DNA of 64,000 nucleotides, taken from positions 795,500-859,499 of the forward strand of contig KN834749.1 of NCBI GenBank assembly GCA_000827265.1, read 5' to 3'. The translations under genes and the position numbers were made by a program. Of the stretch, positions 45,001-55,878 are shown in pieces. The stretch comes from Collybiopsis luxurians FD-317 M1. Lineage: Eukaryota; Basidiomycota; Agaricomycetes; Agaricales; Omphalotaceae. The notes beneath the pieces were generated by a model that was given only the letters and a program-made list of their open reading frames with translations, was not told the origin of the DNA and searched no databases. Each line of letters opens with the position of its first letter. Positions within the stretch are counted from its first letter, which is position 1.

Positions 45001-46173
45001 GTGGATAACCGATTTGCGTTCTGAGGTTTAGGAGATTGGGCCTCTAGCACGTTTCGAACCTTTGTGATGAGCTTCCTAGAGCATTTTCGGTGAAAGCCCT
45101 TGCACAAGTAATTTACACACTCACTGTTGATGAATGGCCGCGCTTGCCTAGGGTACGGATGAGTTAAATAGGTAGCAAGAGCGCGTCAAGATGCTTACCA
45201 CTTGGTCAATAGCTCTATTCCAAAAGTCTGGGTCTGATACCATCTCCATGACCGGATACAGTACAGCACAGGCTACAATCTCGCGTACCACAATCTTCAA
45301 AGCTTTACTTTGGTTTTCGGTTTCTGGTAGAACATATGGAAGTGCCCTGTCTACAAGCCTTTTCAAATGCATTTCTTCACTTTGCCTAGTAAACGTGGTC
45401 GAGAGATTTTCAATTGCCGGGTGTAATTTCCCTATATTTCTGCCTCCTCCGTATCTGCTTGCGAGCATGATATCAAGCTCTTCCGAATGTGTTAATCGAC
45501 GTTCAAGACCTGCCCCGCGGAGTGCAATTTCAGACTGCCGGAAGAGTTCAATGTGTTCGGTCACTCGTGGAAGTATACATTTCACGACGAGATTGGGTAA
45601 ATCAACAGCAGCTGCGCGATCCAGAAGCTGGGAGAGCGAGTCGTGCAAAACGGAAGAGACGGCGACGGGAAATGAAGCTGAAGAAGAAATTTCTTTGTAC
45701 CAGGTCAAGACAAAGTCTCTAACGATCATGATTAGAATATCATTAATGGCAGCGGATATCATGGGGGATTCTGGGTATAGAGGAGGGAAAGATTGAGGGG
45801 TATTCTGAGACCATTGGGATCTGGTGATGACGGCCTGCCATGCAGCAGGAGTAGAAAAGGCGAAAGGTTTGGCGGCTTTGGAAAGGAAATTGGGTGTGTA
45901 TGGCCTCTTTGAATCGAGAATATGGCCTATGAAGACATGGAGAGCGAGAAAAGCGACCCCTGAAAAAAACAAGATGACTGGAGAAATGAGAAGAAGAGTC
46001 AGAGGCGATGATACGATGCGGTAGACGATTGGGAGGACGATTCCAAGGACAGCGACCAGCACAACAGTTTGTGTGCTGAAAGGATAGCTCATCTCATGGT
46101 CGTAGCTGGCAGATTGAGGACCGTGGGAATTCTCTAGCCCGTTCAAACTGCCAGTTGTTGGCAGGTATACCAT
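42064..46173 (-). CDS. MDM1: MDM1/SNX13-type PXA-RGS-PX-nexin C protein
   Basis: About 1230 aa. Two adjacent hydrophobic hairpin segments near the N-terminus (TVVLVAVLGIVLPIVYRIV and SPLTLLLISPVILFFSGVAF) anchor the protein in the ER. The PXA domain follows, around SAAINDILIMIVRDFVLTWY, AVDLPNLVVKCILPRV and E-I-V-A-C-A-V-L-Y-P-V-M. An RGS-like domain is seen at SSLSYFMEFMDRRNRSLLVQ. The PX domain has VARRYNEFLNMHNKLRDKYS and FPGKRLVPH. A nexin C-terminal domain ends the chain. All exon joins that I checked keep frame. Yeast Mdm1 tethers ER to vacuole and organises lipid metabolism at contact sites. The gene is convergent with TRM6 (101 bp between stops). Confidence 0.88.
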
Positions 46174-46236
46174 GATTTGATCAACTTGTACTAGGAACTT
46201 GCTTCCGTTTCTCCAAGTCCTACCTTAGATTTTGGA

Positions 46237-47860
46237 ATGGCCACCTCCCCTTCAAATCCTCCCGCAGCAAAAAAACCATTATCAACAGCAGAAGGCTTCA
46301 TTCTCGGTGGAATCGCAGCCTGCATAGCGGTATGTGGCGTAATTATCTCCCTACTGTAGGGCGTCTGGACTCATTAATTCTCTAGGTCACTATCTCTAAC
46401 CCGGCAGAGGTCGTCAAGACGCGTTTGCAACTTCAAGGGGAATTAGCCAAAGCGGGTGCAGTCAAAGTATACAAGCATGCACCAGATGCTTTTGTAAAGA
46501 CTTGGAAAAACGAAGGAATACGAGGTTTGTCTCTTTTAAGCCGGCTTTCAGAGCTTGTCTAATTCTCCGCTTGATGTAGGTTTGCAGAGAGGACTTGGAC
46601 CAGCTGTGCGTTCTGCTTCTCGTCATTCAGGCAAGTTCTGACATTCAAGATTCGAGTAGTATGTCTATCAGGTAAAAAAAGAAAGCCCGACATCGTCACA
46701 CATTTCGCCAACTTATTATATCACTAGATTCTCTTAAACGGATCTCGTCTTGGTACTGATTCCTGAATATTTGTCTCATCTTTTTCTCTTACTACTGTGC
46801 CCTGCAGGCTTTTATGAGCCCTTCCGACAAGGGATCAATGGTCTGGTCGGCCGAGCGGCCGAGGAACAAATTCCTATCACCTCCGTGCTGGCAGGCGCGT
46901 CTAGCGGTGCTGTAGGAGGTTCGTAGACCTCGTTGGCTCATGACACACTCTGATGTGGCCTTTCTGCTCTCCCTAGCTTCACTTGGAAATCCTCTTTTCC
47001 TCGTCAAAGCTCGTATGCAGGTGAGTCTTTATTTTCATGCTCGAAAATCCACCAATGATTGCAACTGTTTTTAGGCGTACTCCCCGGCATTGCCCGTGGG
47101 TGCTCAGCACTACTATAAAAACTCCTTTGATGCACTGTCGACTATCTTTCGAGCGGAACGTTTCCGTGGACTGATCCGGGGGATAGATGCTGCAATCTTG
47201 AGAACTTCTATGGGTTCTTCGGCAAGTATTTTCTGACTTTTGATGAAATCTTCGCTCACCTGGACGCAGGTCCAACTACCAAGTTATAACTTCACAAAGA
47301 ATCAGCTAATCAAAAATGGCATTTTACCTGCCAATAGCACTTGGACATTTTTAGCCAGCAGCACTGTCTCAGGAATATGTGTCGTAAGTGTCAACGCCGA
47401 GGACTAGTTGACCGAGACTGAAGCGAAATTATAGTGCATCGTAATGCAGCCTGCAGATACCGTACGTATGTTTACTCGAGAAACCAGATATTCTCATAAA
47501 CACCCTTTTAGACATTGACGCGAATGTACAACCAACCAACTACCCGAAATGCCCAGGGAAAAGCAGTTGGAACCTTGTACAAGAACCCTATAGACTGCTT
47601 ATGGAAGACATTCAAGACTGAAGGTATTCGGGGATGGTACAAAGGTAATTATCTCATTCAACAGTAAGGAATTACTAGGCCTCAACCGCTCTCTTTTCAG
47701 GATCAACCGCTCATTTCCTAAGAATTACTCCTCATACGTAAGTTGTATCTGCTCATCCGTGTAAAGATAAAGATGAAGATAAATGTTGGACAGGGTTGTT
47801 ACACTGACGGCTAACGATCTGATCATCAACCTGTACAAGAAGGTCCGACATCGTCAGTGA
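46237..47860 (+). CDS. OAC1: Mitochondrial oxaloacetate/sulfate carrier, OAC1 type
   Basis: About 330 aa in many exons. Three carrier repeats have the signatures N-P-A-E-V-V-K-T-R, N-P-L-F-L-V-K-A-R and Q-P-A-D-T-T-L-T-R, then YNQPT. The stretch LNGSRLGFYEP and RGIDAAILRTSMGSSVQLPSY match yeast OAC1 more closely than other carriers. The Y-V-Y-Q piece of the conserved A-Y-x-Y-Q motif is encoded by a 12-nt exon at 46660-46671 between two introns. OAC1 moves oxaloacetate, sulfate, thiosulfate and 2-isopropylmalate across the inner membrane and supports leucine synthesis. Its start lies 63 bp from the MDM1 start in divergent orientation. Confidence 0.9.
46660..46671 (+). other. 12-nt micro-exon of the OAC1 gene
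   Basis: Left intron 46606-46659 and right intron 46672-46727 are both GT-AG and leave this in-frame 12-nt piece. It supplies four residues (Y-V-Y-Q) that occur in all OAC1-like carriers at this site; joining the outer exons directly would delete them. Confidence 0.75.
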
Positions 47861-48069
47861 CCTATTTATAGAGTACATGTAGAGAACTATCGGTTGTCAT
47901 TGTTGGCAGAAGCCAGGATTTCAGTCTTCTTGGAAGTTCTGTTTGATAGATTCTTACACACGTATCACTCGGCTGAGTAAAATCCCATCGTCCAGATTCA
48001 AGCATCTTCAAATTCTCTATATTCGAATACAATATTACTAACCTATTAATCCCTTCTTCCGCAGATAAT

Positions 48070-49062
48070 TTACAGTGTTAGATCCAAGTCTCTTGCCCAC
48101 ATTGTACGCTTGCGCGACGTTGTAATAGAATTCAAGTGAGTGGAGGTCGTGGTCGAAGTTGTTACAGAGTGACTCCCATCAGGTCCGTCCGAATTGGTCT
48201 GTGAATTAATTACGGCTGCGTCTCCCGAAAGATGAGTAACCGACCCACTCCCATCTCCAATAAAACCGGGAGTGGAAGTGGTAATTGAGTTGAGAATAGT
48301 GCCAGAGCCTGTGGCGCTTGTAGTGGAGTTAGTCCCAGAGGTGGAGCCGACAAAATCACCGTCGGCGGTGTCGGAATCAGTGGCCGAAGTGGAAAAACCG
48401 TTATCGGCTGTCGAGGTATCCGTGGTCGACTTGGACCCAGAATCGTCAAACTTCCAAGTGACGCCGGAGATACGCCCGACTGACAAACCCGCGAGTGTTT
48501 GGAACGCAGTCGGAGTGAAATCCAAATCGTACATTTGGCAGGCGGTGCATCGATCAGCGACAGTCACTTGTACCGATTTTCCTTGATCTATGTCGAATAG
48601 GTAAAAAATCGGCAAAAGATGTTTGGGGTAGAAATGCACACATACAATGAGCAGTAAGCTTTTTGCCGCATACGGGATTGCTAGTGAACAGATAAGTAGA
48701 TAATAAGCATCAAGGAGTGGTCTTACTTGTTTGGGTTGACTGTTGCTCCCCTAGAAAGGCAGTTCAGTTCGGTGTTGATGACCATTTCTGGCCGAGTACG
48801 CCGCGACTCACGGATAGGTATCATAGAATAAATGCGACAATGCAACGATAAGGTCGGAATTCGTGTACGTTTGACCACACGAAGTTAGTCCGGTATCATA
48901 GTACGTTCCTATATGCGATTTGGAGAATGAAGGAGACATAAGATTCTTGAACGAACCTTGACCAGTCCCCCCTGTATAATCGGTCGCTCTAGGGACAACA
49001 CCTCCGGAAGCTACAACTGTAGCTAAAGAAAGGATTAATGGGAGAGAGATTGACGAAATCAT
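48070..49062 (-). CDS. Secreted double-psi beta-barrel (expansin/RlpA-like) protein
   Basis: About 275 aa in four exons, one of them only 24 nt. The N-terminal signal peptide is MISSISLPLILSLATVVASG. A DPBB domain reads IGTYYDTGLTSCGQTYTN, D-L-I-V-A-L-S-H, N-P-V-C-G-K-K-L-T-A, V-Q-V-T-V-A-D-R-C-T-A-C and D-L-D-F-T-P-T-A-F-x-x-L-A. The Asp in ADRC and the Asp of D-L-D-x-T match loosenin-type and expansin-type barrels. The 100-residue tail is Ser/Thr/Gly/Asp-rich and probably O-glycosylated. There is no expansin C-terminal carbohydrate-binding domain. Such proteins loosen cellulose and chitin networks without hydrolysis. A TATA box with an adjacent CCAAT motif lies upstream. Confidence 0.88.
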
Positions 49063-49980
49063 AGTAGAATTCGAGTTGATGAAGTTCGTAGAACCTTCGA
49101 GTACGACCTGCGTACGGGATGGAGTGGATGGAGCTCAGCTGGGGATCCCGACATATTGCATTCTCATTTTATAGGCCAATGATACTCAAGTCGAGGTGGC
49201 ACAAGCATAGGTCATTTGCAATACAGGAACGGGATATCATTCATCCAAATTCAATGACGGTTCATTGTACCGGACTGGATCCCATACGCTTGTATCTGCG
49301 CAGCCGGAGCAAATCCCCATTGAGAGACGTTTCGACACTCAGTGTGGCGTTCGCAGCTGCCCCGTTCGAGAAGATGCCGTGTTTCTGTGTTAGTTGGCTT
49401 TTGAACGGAGAATTTTACTACATGAGAGGGAGAATCAGACAGTTATCGTACGGAAGACAAGTAATATTAACAATAACCTAGCCGCCCAGTCCGCTCCTTC
49501 TAGCCAAGGTATAATTCCCTATCAGCTCTTGTTGCAGCAACAACGATCCCGTTGCCTAAAGGGCGCTTCGCATCGCTGTCAGTCACTATACGTATGAATC
49601 ACTAGGTCGTTCTATTGATAAATTCTTATTGCAGCACTGAGTGGTTTCAATAAATACGTTGATTACTGCTGACTAGCGAATAGGTTTGGGCCTGTGTTTC
49701 TGCTCAGCCGCTGGCCGCTAACCTGAGCTGTAACCATCCATTGGAAGTTTTGTGTATGAATCGAATACCCGCGGGCTTCCTTTTGATGGCAATGCTTTCT
49801 AACAATTTCTGGTACGGAACGCGTGCAGTATAGGCCATCGAACAAGAAATTTGGTCAAAGCGTCAGATCTCATGTCCTCAAAAGGTAATAAATAGTCCAT
49901 AACATCCATCGCTCATGACAAAAATCGGAAAGTAATAGAGAAGCAAGGTAGGTTATGAGCAATAAAGTATGAGGCATGCA
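49063..49980. other. Intergenic interval upstream of the DPBB gene
   Basis: This 918-bp gap lies between the DPBB start and the stop of the BRCA2 gene, both on the minus strand. It holds the DPBB promoter. A 120-aa frame on the plus strand (49119-49481) has no start context, domain or spliced continuation. Confidence 0.5.
49167..49180 (-). promoter_or_regulatory. TATA box with adjacent CCAAT motif
   Basis: Read on the minus strand the sequence is ATTGG-CC-TATAAAA, about 105 bp upstream of the DPBB start codon at 49062. The TATA element is 49167-49173 and the CCAAT element is 49176-49180 on the plus strand. Confidence 0.55.
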
Positions 49981-52900
49981 TTATTCTAGTCTCTTTAATC
50001 TTTGCCATTTCGATGCTCTAGTACTCACTAAGAATATCTGAGAGCCGGGCCCATGATCCATCCATGCCGTCTTCGCACTCGGCATCAAGTTTGTGACCTG
50101 AATGAGGACCAAGGATGAGTATCATCCGTGATTCGAATTTAAAGATCGGAGCAAGAACGTACAAGACACCTCCATCCGACTTCAAAGTGCCCTCGAGGCT
50201 TATCTTCCGTCAGTTGTAAATCCAAAACATCCCATACAGTCACTTGGGCGACTCGGTTTGCGGGGAATTTGCTTGTACGCGAGTCTCGAGTGATAAGGAC
50301 CCTGAAGGAACGTATGTTACGCGGAGGGCAAAGGTCCTGGCAAAAATTGAACATTGGGTGGCTAATGACCTCACAGGCATACTCACATCGACCTCTTTCT
50401 CCAGTTCCTCTCTAGTCTTTTCTTGATCTTTCTCGAGCCGTTCACGGATATATCTCGCCAGCCATGCGGCGTCGCTGCTTTTGATTCGTGTCATGAGCTG
50501 CGTGGCATCTCCTGGCTCCTCCAATTCATCATAGAGACTGTCAATATTATCTGGGGGGTCCTCAGGAATGGCGCGCGCGGACCGTGCTACTCTCTGGTCA
50601 AGACGGTCAGCGTAGGATAAGTATCGAGTGATCTTCTTCTCGTGTGCTTCGAAAATCTTTGATTCGGCAGCTTCGCGCCTTTTCTGTGCCGTTCGTTAGA
50701 GTTTTCCCAAAGATAGCCTGTGTTATGGAACACACCCTCCACTGCTCTTTACAAGCTGCCTCATCCGCTTCGGACCTGGGACCATCCTGATGCTTCTGGC
50801 CGTCTCGTCCGGTTCGAATCTCTAAGTAAGCTATAGGGTGCACTTGAAGCACGACGAGATCCATCAATGCAACATTACCCCCTTCGGCAGTCAGACTATG
50901 CATCGTGAATATAAAAGGTCCGCGCTGGAAGCCCAGTTTGGCGTGCCAAGGGGCGAGTTGACTGGAGTTGCTACTGAGGATCAGCTTCGTGGACTGGAAA
51001 GCTTCGAGGGGTTCCAGAGGGTCCTTGCGTTCGGTATCAAGCTGTTTAAAAAATCAGTCGATTAGAAACAATAGAAACGTAAGAAATGTTACTCTAGCGC
51101 CAACAACAGCAATTTTCCTCCCAACGCGTAGCTTTCCTCGTTTCACGGCTCTGGCCATAGTGAGGTCGATTTGAGCCTTGAGTCGATACCACCCGTCAGT
51201 CACCTCTAATTGCGGCAGAGGATTGGCCTGTCGTCCATCAGGAGTACCAGACCCTTCGGGCCATATGACATTAGAAATGCATAAGACCATGGGCGGAGAC
51301 GCAGGATGATCTTGCGTCGTAATCAAGTGAAACGGAGGGCGTTGACCAAGGTTCATCTCGCGCTCATACCTTTGTCATAACATCAAACCTAACTTTTCTA
51401 AGAGAGCGAAGGTGTTAGACATACCGATACAACAATTGCTTCCAAACCTCGTCCCAGCACCATCTGGGGCCTGCGGTAGCTCCACCAAAAGTGGGTATGC
51501 CTGACTCTCGTTCGGGTTCCAACGTGACCATTCCCGCGAGTTTCCACAGAATAAGACACCAAGCATTGTCGACCCAAGTTTTGGTAGCTCTAGAGCAGCC
51601 GTGGGCCAGGAGTTTGTCGAGCGCGATGGCAGGGCCGATTTGATCTTCCAAATGGACGGATGGAGAGTTTGAAACTTGGGGAGCGTTGTAAAATGAGTAG
51701 TATGAAGCTAAGGAAGGAGTAGCTATCTGGGATAGCTCTTCGATTGCTCTGTAGAGGTGAGAGTTGAGCCAATTGTGGAAAGAAGCAAAAGTTTCTTACA
51801 TGCCGTAACTACTCATTTCTTCTGCCGTATACTGCTGAGGCAAGAGTCCCGAATCCTGCAGCGATAACCGGTTAGGCGGTGGAGCTATTAATCATGCATA
51901 AGCTGGGTTTCAATAAACAAAAAAAGTAGACGTGCTCAAGTCAAAAACACGAGGCATTTGTAAACTTTGGTCTTTGGGTATTTTCCCACTCGCAAAGTCT
52001 CGAAACATACTTTTCATCGGTGTGCGAGGCGGCTGTTGTAATTTCTGTCTGGCCTCGAGTTCCGCCCTCCCAGCCTCACCAGGCCTCATCCCCTTCTTAA
52101 AAGGTGTCACAAACTTGGCAGGTGTAGTTCGTATCCGACCTGCACTTTGTGCATGCGCAAGGTTACTATTGGACTCTCGTCGGACAGGCGTAACAAAAAT
52201 ATGAGCCGATCTTTCTGTATGATGTTGGTAAGATATGCTTGAAGAAGCCACACAAGGAGTAGAATCGGATGAAATATTGTCGCCCCTTGTTCGTGCGGGG
52301 GTGGCATTGAAGGGGGGCGCAGCAAGTGGATGTTGGGAGCGGGCAGAGGTAAATGCGGGAGCGGCAGAACTGGATGATTGGGCAGGCGTTACGGGAGTGT
52401 TGAGGGTCGGAGGTTTGAACGGTCTGGGACGATTTGGATCCGTATTCTGGGACTTTGTCTTGTTGATCAATGGTGAAACAAATGAAGAGGATTTGGAGGA
52501 GGGGCGGGTGAATCCTTTGGATAGCTGAGAAGCGGAAGCGAATCCTAAACTATGGCTGGGAGGGCAGGGGGTTTCCGGTTCTGGCATACGGTGCTGAACA
52601 GTCCGCAATGGGGATCGCGATTGTGCTGACGACGTATGAGGAGATTCTTCCTGTTGGGCCTCCTCTTCTTGCCATTGCTTAAGCGTTTCTTCCGCTTTGG
52701 CCAGTGCCACAGCAGAAGGAATTAGCAGACCGGCGCCTTTTCCCACTGTACGAAAACCCAAAGCAGAAGACCGTTGCTCATCCATCAAGGCAGAAGCTGA
52801 AGAGAATAAGGGTGTAGAACTCATTGCTGAAGCTGATGTGAAAGCGACTGTCGTCTGAGATCCATCTATGGTAGGGATACCGGACGATTCGAACCAGGCT

Positions 52901-53226
52901 GAATAGTCCTTCTCCTCTGGGGGATCTGGCGAGGAACGATCGACATACGCCGAGTCGTCATGGGAAATTGCAATAGCAGAAGCAGCTGAGAATCCGAGAA
53001 AAGCAGGGGCAGGATTTGGAGCGTGAAAAGGATTTTCAGTAGGATAGGGTTTAGAAGGAGACTGAGAAGATGGATGAGAGCTTTGGGAGAGTCTGAATTC
53101 GATTTCGTCTAAAGCGTGCAAGTCTTCCAGACTCAGTTCCAACTCTGGACAAACTGGGGATGAAAAATCAAGTTTTCGTTTTTTCCGAGCAGGTGAAGAG
53201 ATTGGGGAACGGTCTAAATAGGACAT
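49981..53226 (-). CDS. BRH2: BRCA2 orthologue (Brh2), Rad51 mediator in homologous recombination
   Basis: About 930 aa. Exon 1 encodes roughly the first 430 residues, mostly disordered, with several F-x-x-A units and one good BRC motif (ALGFRTVGKG then LLIPSAVALAKAEETL, near residue 165). Exon 2 holds DSGLLPQQYTAEEMSSYG. The helical domain has ATKTWVDNAWCLILWKLAG. OB1 follows with R-E-M-N-L-G-Q-R-P, MVLCISNVIWPEG, EVTDGWYRLKAQID, KLRVGRKIAVVGA, STQLAPWHAKLGFQR and GGNVALMDLVVLQVHPIAYLE. A long charged helix and OB2 (FRVLITRDSR, VTVWDVLD) come next; the chain ends VTNLMPSAKTAWMDHGPG and SKWQRLKRLE. The helical-OB1 part is where DSS1 binds in Ustilago Brh2 and human BRCA2. No third OB fold is seen. 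Confidence 0.9.
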
Positions 53227-53537
53227 TGAGATGGATCACTGATTGAGAGACGATTGTCGTACCATATCGAAGGTTGGACGCGGTGGTCATGAAGAGAGGA
53301 GTGATTGTTCACGTGGTCGCTCGATGGGCGTCAAAGACGAACTTGGTGTCGGTTTGACTGTACAGTGTTGTAACGCTAGTATTTACAGTAGTAGTATATC
53401 TGGCATACAGCAGTTGCTAGATTTGAATGAAAATAAAATGAAAATGAAAATAAATAAATAAAATTTGAGGAAAGAATAAACAAAAAAAAAGCGCTCGTGT
53501 TTCAGTTTTCTTTTCATTTTTCATCAACTCCGTGGCC
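53227..53537. other. Divergent promoter of BRCA2 and the taxilin gene
   Basis: A 311-bp region lies between two start codons facing away from each other. The half near the taxilin gene is very AT-rich, including A-rich runs at about 53425-53500. No TATA element was assigned. Confidence 0.45.
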
Positions 53538-55642
53538 ATGAGCGGCCTACAAAACTCACCCGCAAGATCAACAAAACCTCCTCCAGCTCCCCCAGTTCCT
53601 CAGTCTCTTCCTCCAAATCCTCCAAAACAATCTCATCCTCCTCCTCCTTCTACTAATGGCGCACACAAGGGAAAGAAAAAGAACGATGCCCCTGTTGATC
53701 CTGCTACCATGTATGAAAGCCTTAAGAATCGTATAGCCGCCTTGGAAGAGGAGGAAGTTCTCGAAGAGGAAGAGGAGCGTCGGTTTGGTCCGTAATTTCT
53801 CTGCTCAAGATTGTCTATCTCACAGCTCTTATGTGCTAATCCAGCCGAGGAGGCTCAGAAATCCGTCAAAGGTATGGGTGAAAATGCAATTCATGCAAAG
53901 TATATCGAGCTCGTATGTTCTTCCCGTCATCCCTCTGTTATCGGCCTACACACACACGCGACCCTCGTCTAGTTTGCGGAATTCAAGCGTTTGGAGCGGG
54001 ATCATGCCAAGGAGAAGCAAAAGCTTTCCAAGGACAAAGATGCTGGTCTGCTTTACCTTGCTATCATCCCGCCCTACCTCATTCTTACTCCCCTCCTTGC
54101 CAGCTAAGAGTCAGCTGACAAAAGCAAACCAGACCAAGGCGAAAATGGAGAATCTTGCCCGAGAGCTCCAGAAAGTTGGTCCTGGGAGTTCCTTCTAGTC
54201 TACTTTGCTCTAAATGGTTGCGCCTTGCACAGGATAATAAAAGACTACGAGTAAGCTATCCACAACATATCAAGTTTACAGAAGTGCCTATCTTGGACTA
54301 GGAAGACGGAAAACGATTGGCTCAATGTGTCGAGGAGGCTCAGGATGAGGTAATTACCTTTTCCAGTGTTTTCTTCCACGATTTCCTCCAACATTCCTTA
54401 GCTCCAGCAAATGAAAGCGGACATTGCCAAACGCGCATCCAAAGCTCAACTTCTGAATGAAAAGTATCGAGAAAAACCCGATATATTGGTCAAAGTTGTA
54501 TGTCGTTACCGAGCGGAATTGTTTTTCAAAATCTCTCGCAAAATAAAACTATCCAAACTGTTTGGTGCTTGGACAGAACGGATGGAACGAACAGGACACG
54601 GTGTCACCGGGGTTGTCAAGAAGGTTGAGGGTAGCGCAACACTCGGAGCAACGCCAACAGCAGCAGCAGGCCCTAAAGCAGAATCCGCGACGACAGAGAG
54701 CGCTGTACCTCCTCCCTTTACCATTCCAGCCATGCAATTCGTGTTCACCCACAATGGGCGATCCGTTGATGCGGATATGACACCCGAAGAAGCTGGAATA
54801 GAGGATCACGACGAGATTCTTGCGGTGGAATTGATGGATCTCACAGAGAGCAGTGGTGGCGACGATCTCTACGTATGTATCAGTGTCTCGAGTCGTTGAT
54901 TGTCACTTGCAACTTTTCGATAGGACCAAATCCTGGAACCTCAGCGACAAAAGTTGAAGAAGAATTGGACAGACGATCCTCAAGTGTGCGTGGTATCCGA
55001 TGCTGCTTCTACATACTCTTATCTATCTATCTAGAGCCCAGCGATCTCTGGAAGAGATATTCGACGGAGTGTACGTCCACGTGGGCCGCTATTGACAAGA
55101 ATAGCTTACGATTCGCCTATGCAGTGTACGAGAACGACTAAAAGAAGTGCTGCGCCAATATGAACTTCGAGAGCGACATTTTGAGTGCGTGATTCGCTCA
55201 AAGGAGCTCGAAGTGCTACTTTCCCGCGCTCGAGCGGCCGAGCAGAAGCAGCTAGCCAATGGGGAAAAATCCAGGGCCGATAAACTGGAAGAAGAGGTAC
55301 GTAGGTTTGTCTTAAATACTTCTGCTATGTTTCATACTCTCCCTAGATACAACACCTTCGAAAAGAGCTGGAAGACTCTCAAAACGGGCAAGCAATGCTA
55401 ATTGACAAGCTTATCCAGTGTTGCAAAGAGGTCAGTATATTCCCCGGCGCCTCTCTTCCTTTCTTGACACTGATGTTCAGATTCGCAATGAAAAGCCAAA
55501 TGCTGAGCGTACTCAACGCCTGTTTGCGTCTTTGCGTGATGAGTTGGAGAAGCGATCGCCCAACTTGAGTAGTAGTGCGAATAGTAATAGTACTGTGACA
55601 GTCAATGGGAAAGGACCAGCAGACGGACATGTGGGTAGTTAA
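53538..55642 (+). CDS. Taxilin-family coiled-coil protein with embedded SUMO-like domain
   Basis: About 515 aa in eleven or more exons, one of them 18 nt (DNKRLR). After a Pro-rich N-terminus and the charged helix MYESLKNRIAALEEEEVLEE, taxilin marks appear: E-F-K-R-L-E-R-D-H-A-K-E-K, MENLARELQKDNKRLREDGK. Exon 54402-54872 then encodes a SUMO/Rad60-like domain: ILVKVVCRYRAELFFKISRK, KLSKLFGAWTERM, a 45-residue low-complexity insert, then MQFVFTHNGRSV, T-P-E-E-A-G-I-E-D-H-D-E-I and S-S-G-G-D-D. Further exons return to taxilin with LKEVLRQYELRERHF, SKELEVLLSRARAAEQKQL, GQAMLIDKLIQCCKE and ERTQRLFASLRDELE. Taxilins bind syntaxins and nascent-chain complexes in vesicle traffic. All joins are GT-AG and in frame. 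Confidence 0.82.
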
Positions 55643-55878
55643 CCAAAGGAAATACTAATCTAGTTGCTTACCACAATCCACCCCCTCAAACTCACAGAAA
55701 GCACGAGGGAAAAATTACGAGAAAGACCAGCGGAAAGGGTTCAAAAAGTGGCTTTTCAGAGCAATATCAAGCTGATATTGATTCTGTCGCGCTAAATTGA
55801 ACAATTATTACGATTGAGTCCATTCAAGATTACTACACTAAGTATTCATGCTGCGAGTCCAACAGAAGCGATCCAAAA

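Noticed and set aside
45191..45796. 201-aa plus-strand open frame
   Set aside because: Antisense to the MDM1 PXA domain, which is well supported by conserved motifs.
42519..46173. MDM1 as two genes (PXA protein and RGS-PX protein)
   Set aside because: All introns between the parts join in frame (Q-V-A-S-A-A-I-H-Q-Q-K, D-D-W-I-N-G, G-G-D-D-S-V-S-R) and the order PXA-RGS-PX-nexin C is the known family layout.
49119..49481. 120-aa plus-strand open frame in the DPBB promoter
   Set aside because: No signal, domain or spliced continuation; it covers the TATA box region of the DPBB gene.
51910..53226. Exon 1 of BRCA2 as a separate disordered protein
   Set aside because: The apparent stop lies in an intron; splicing to DSGLLPQQY gives a continuous frame into the helical domain, and the BRC motif belongs to BRCA2.
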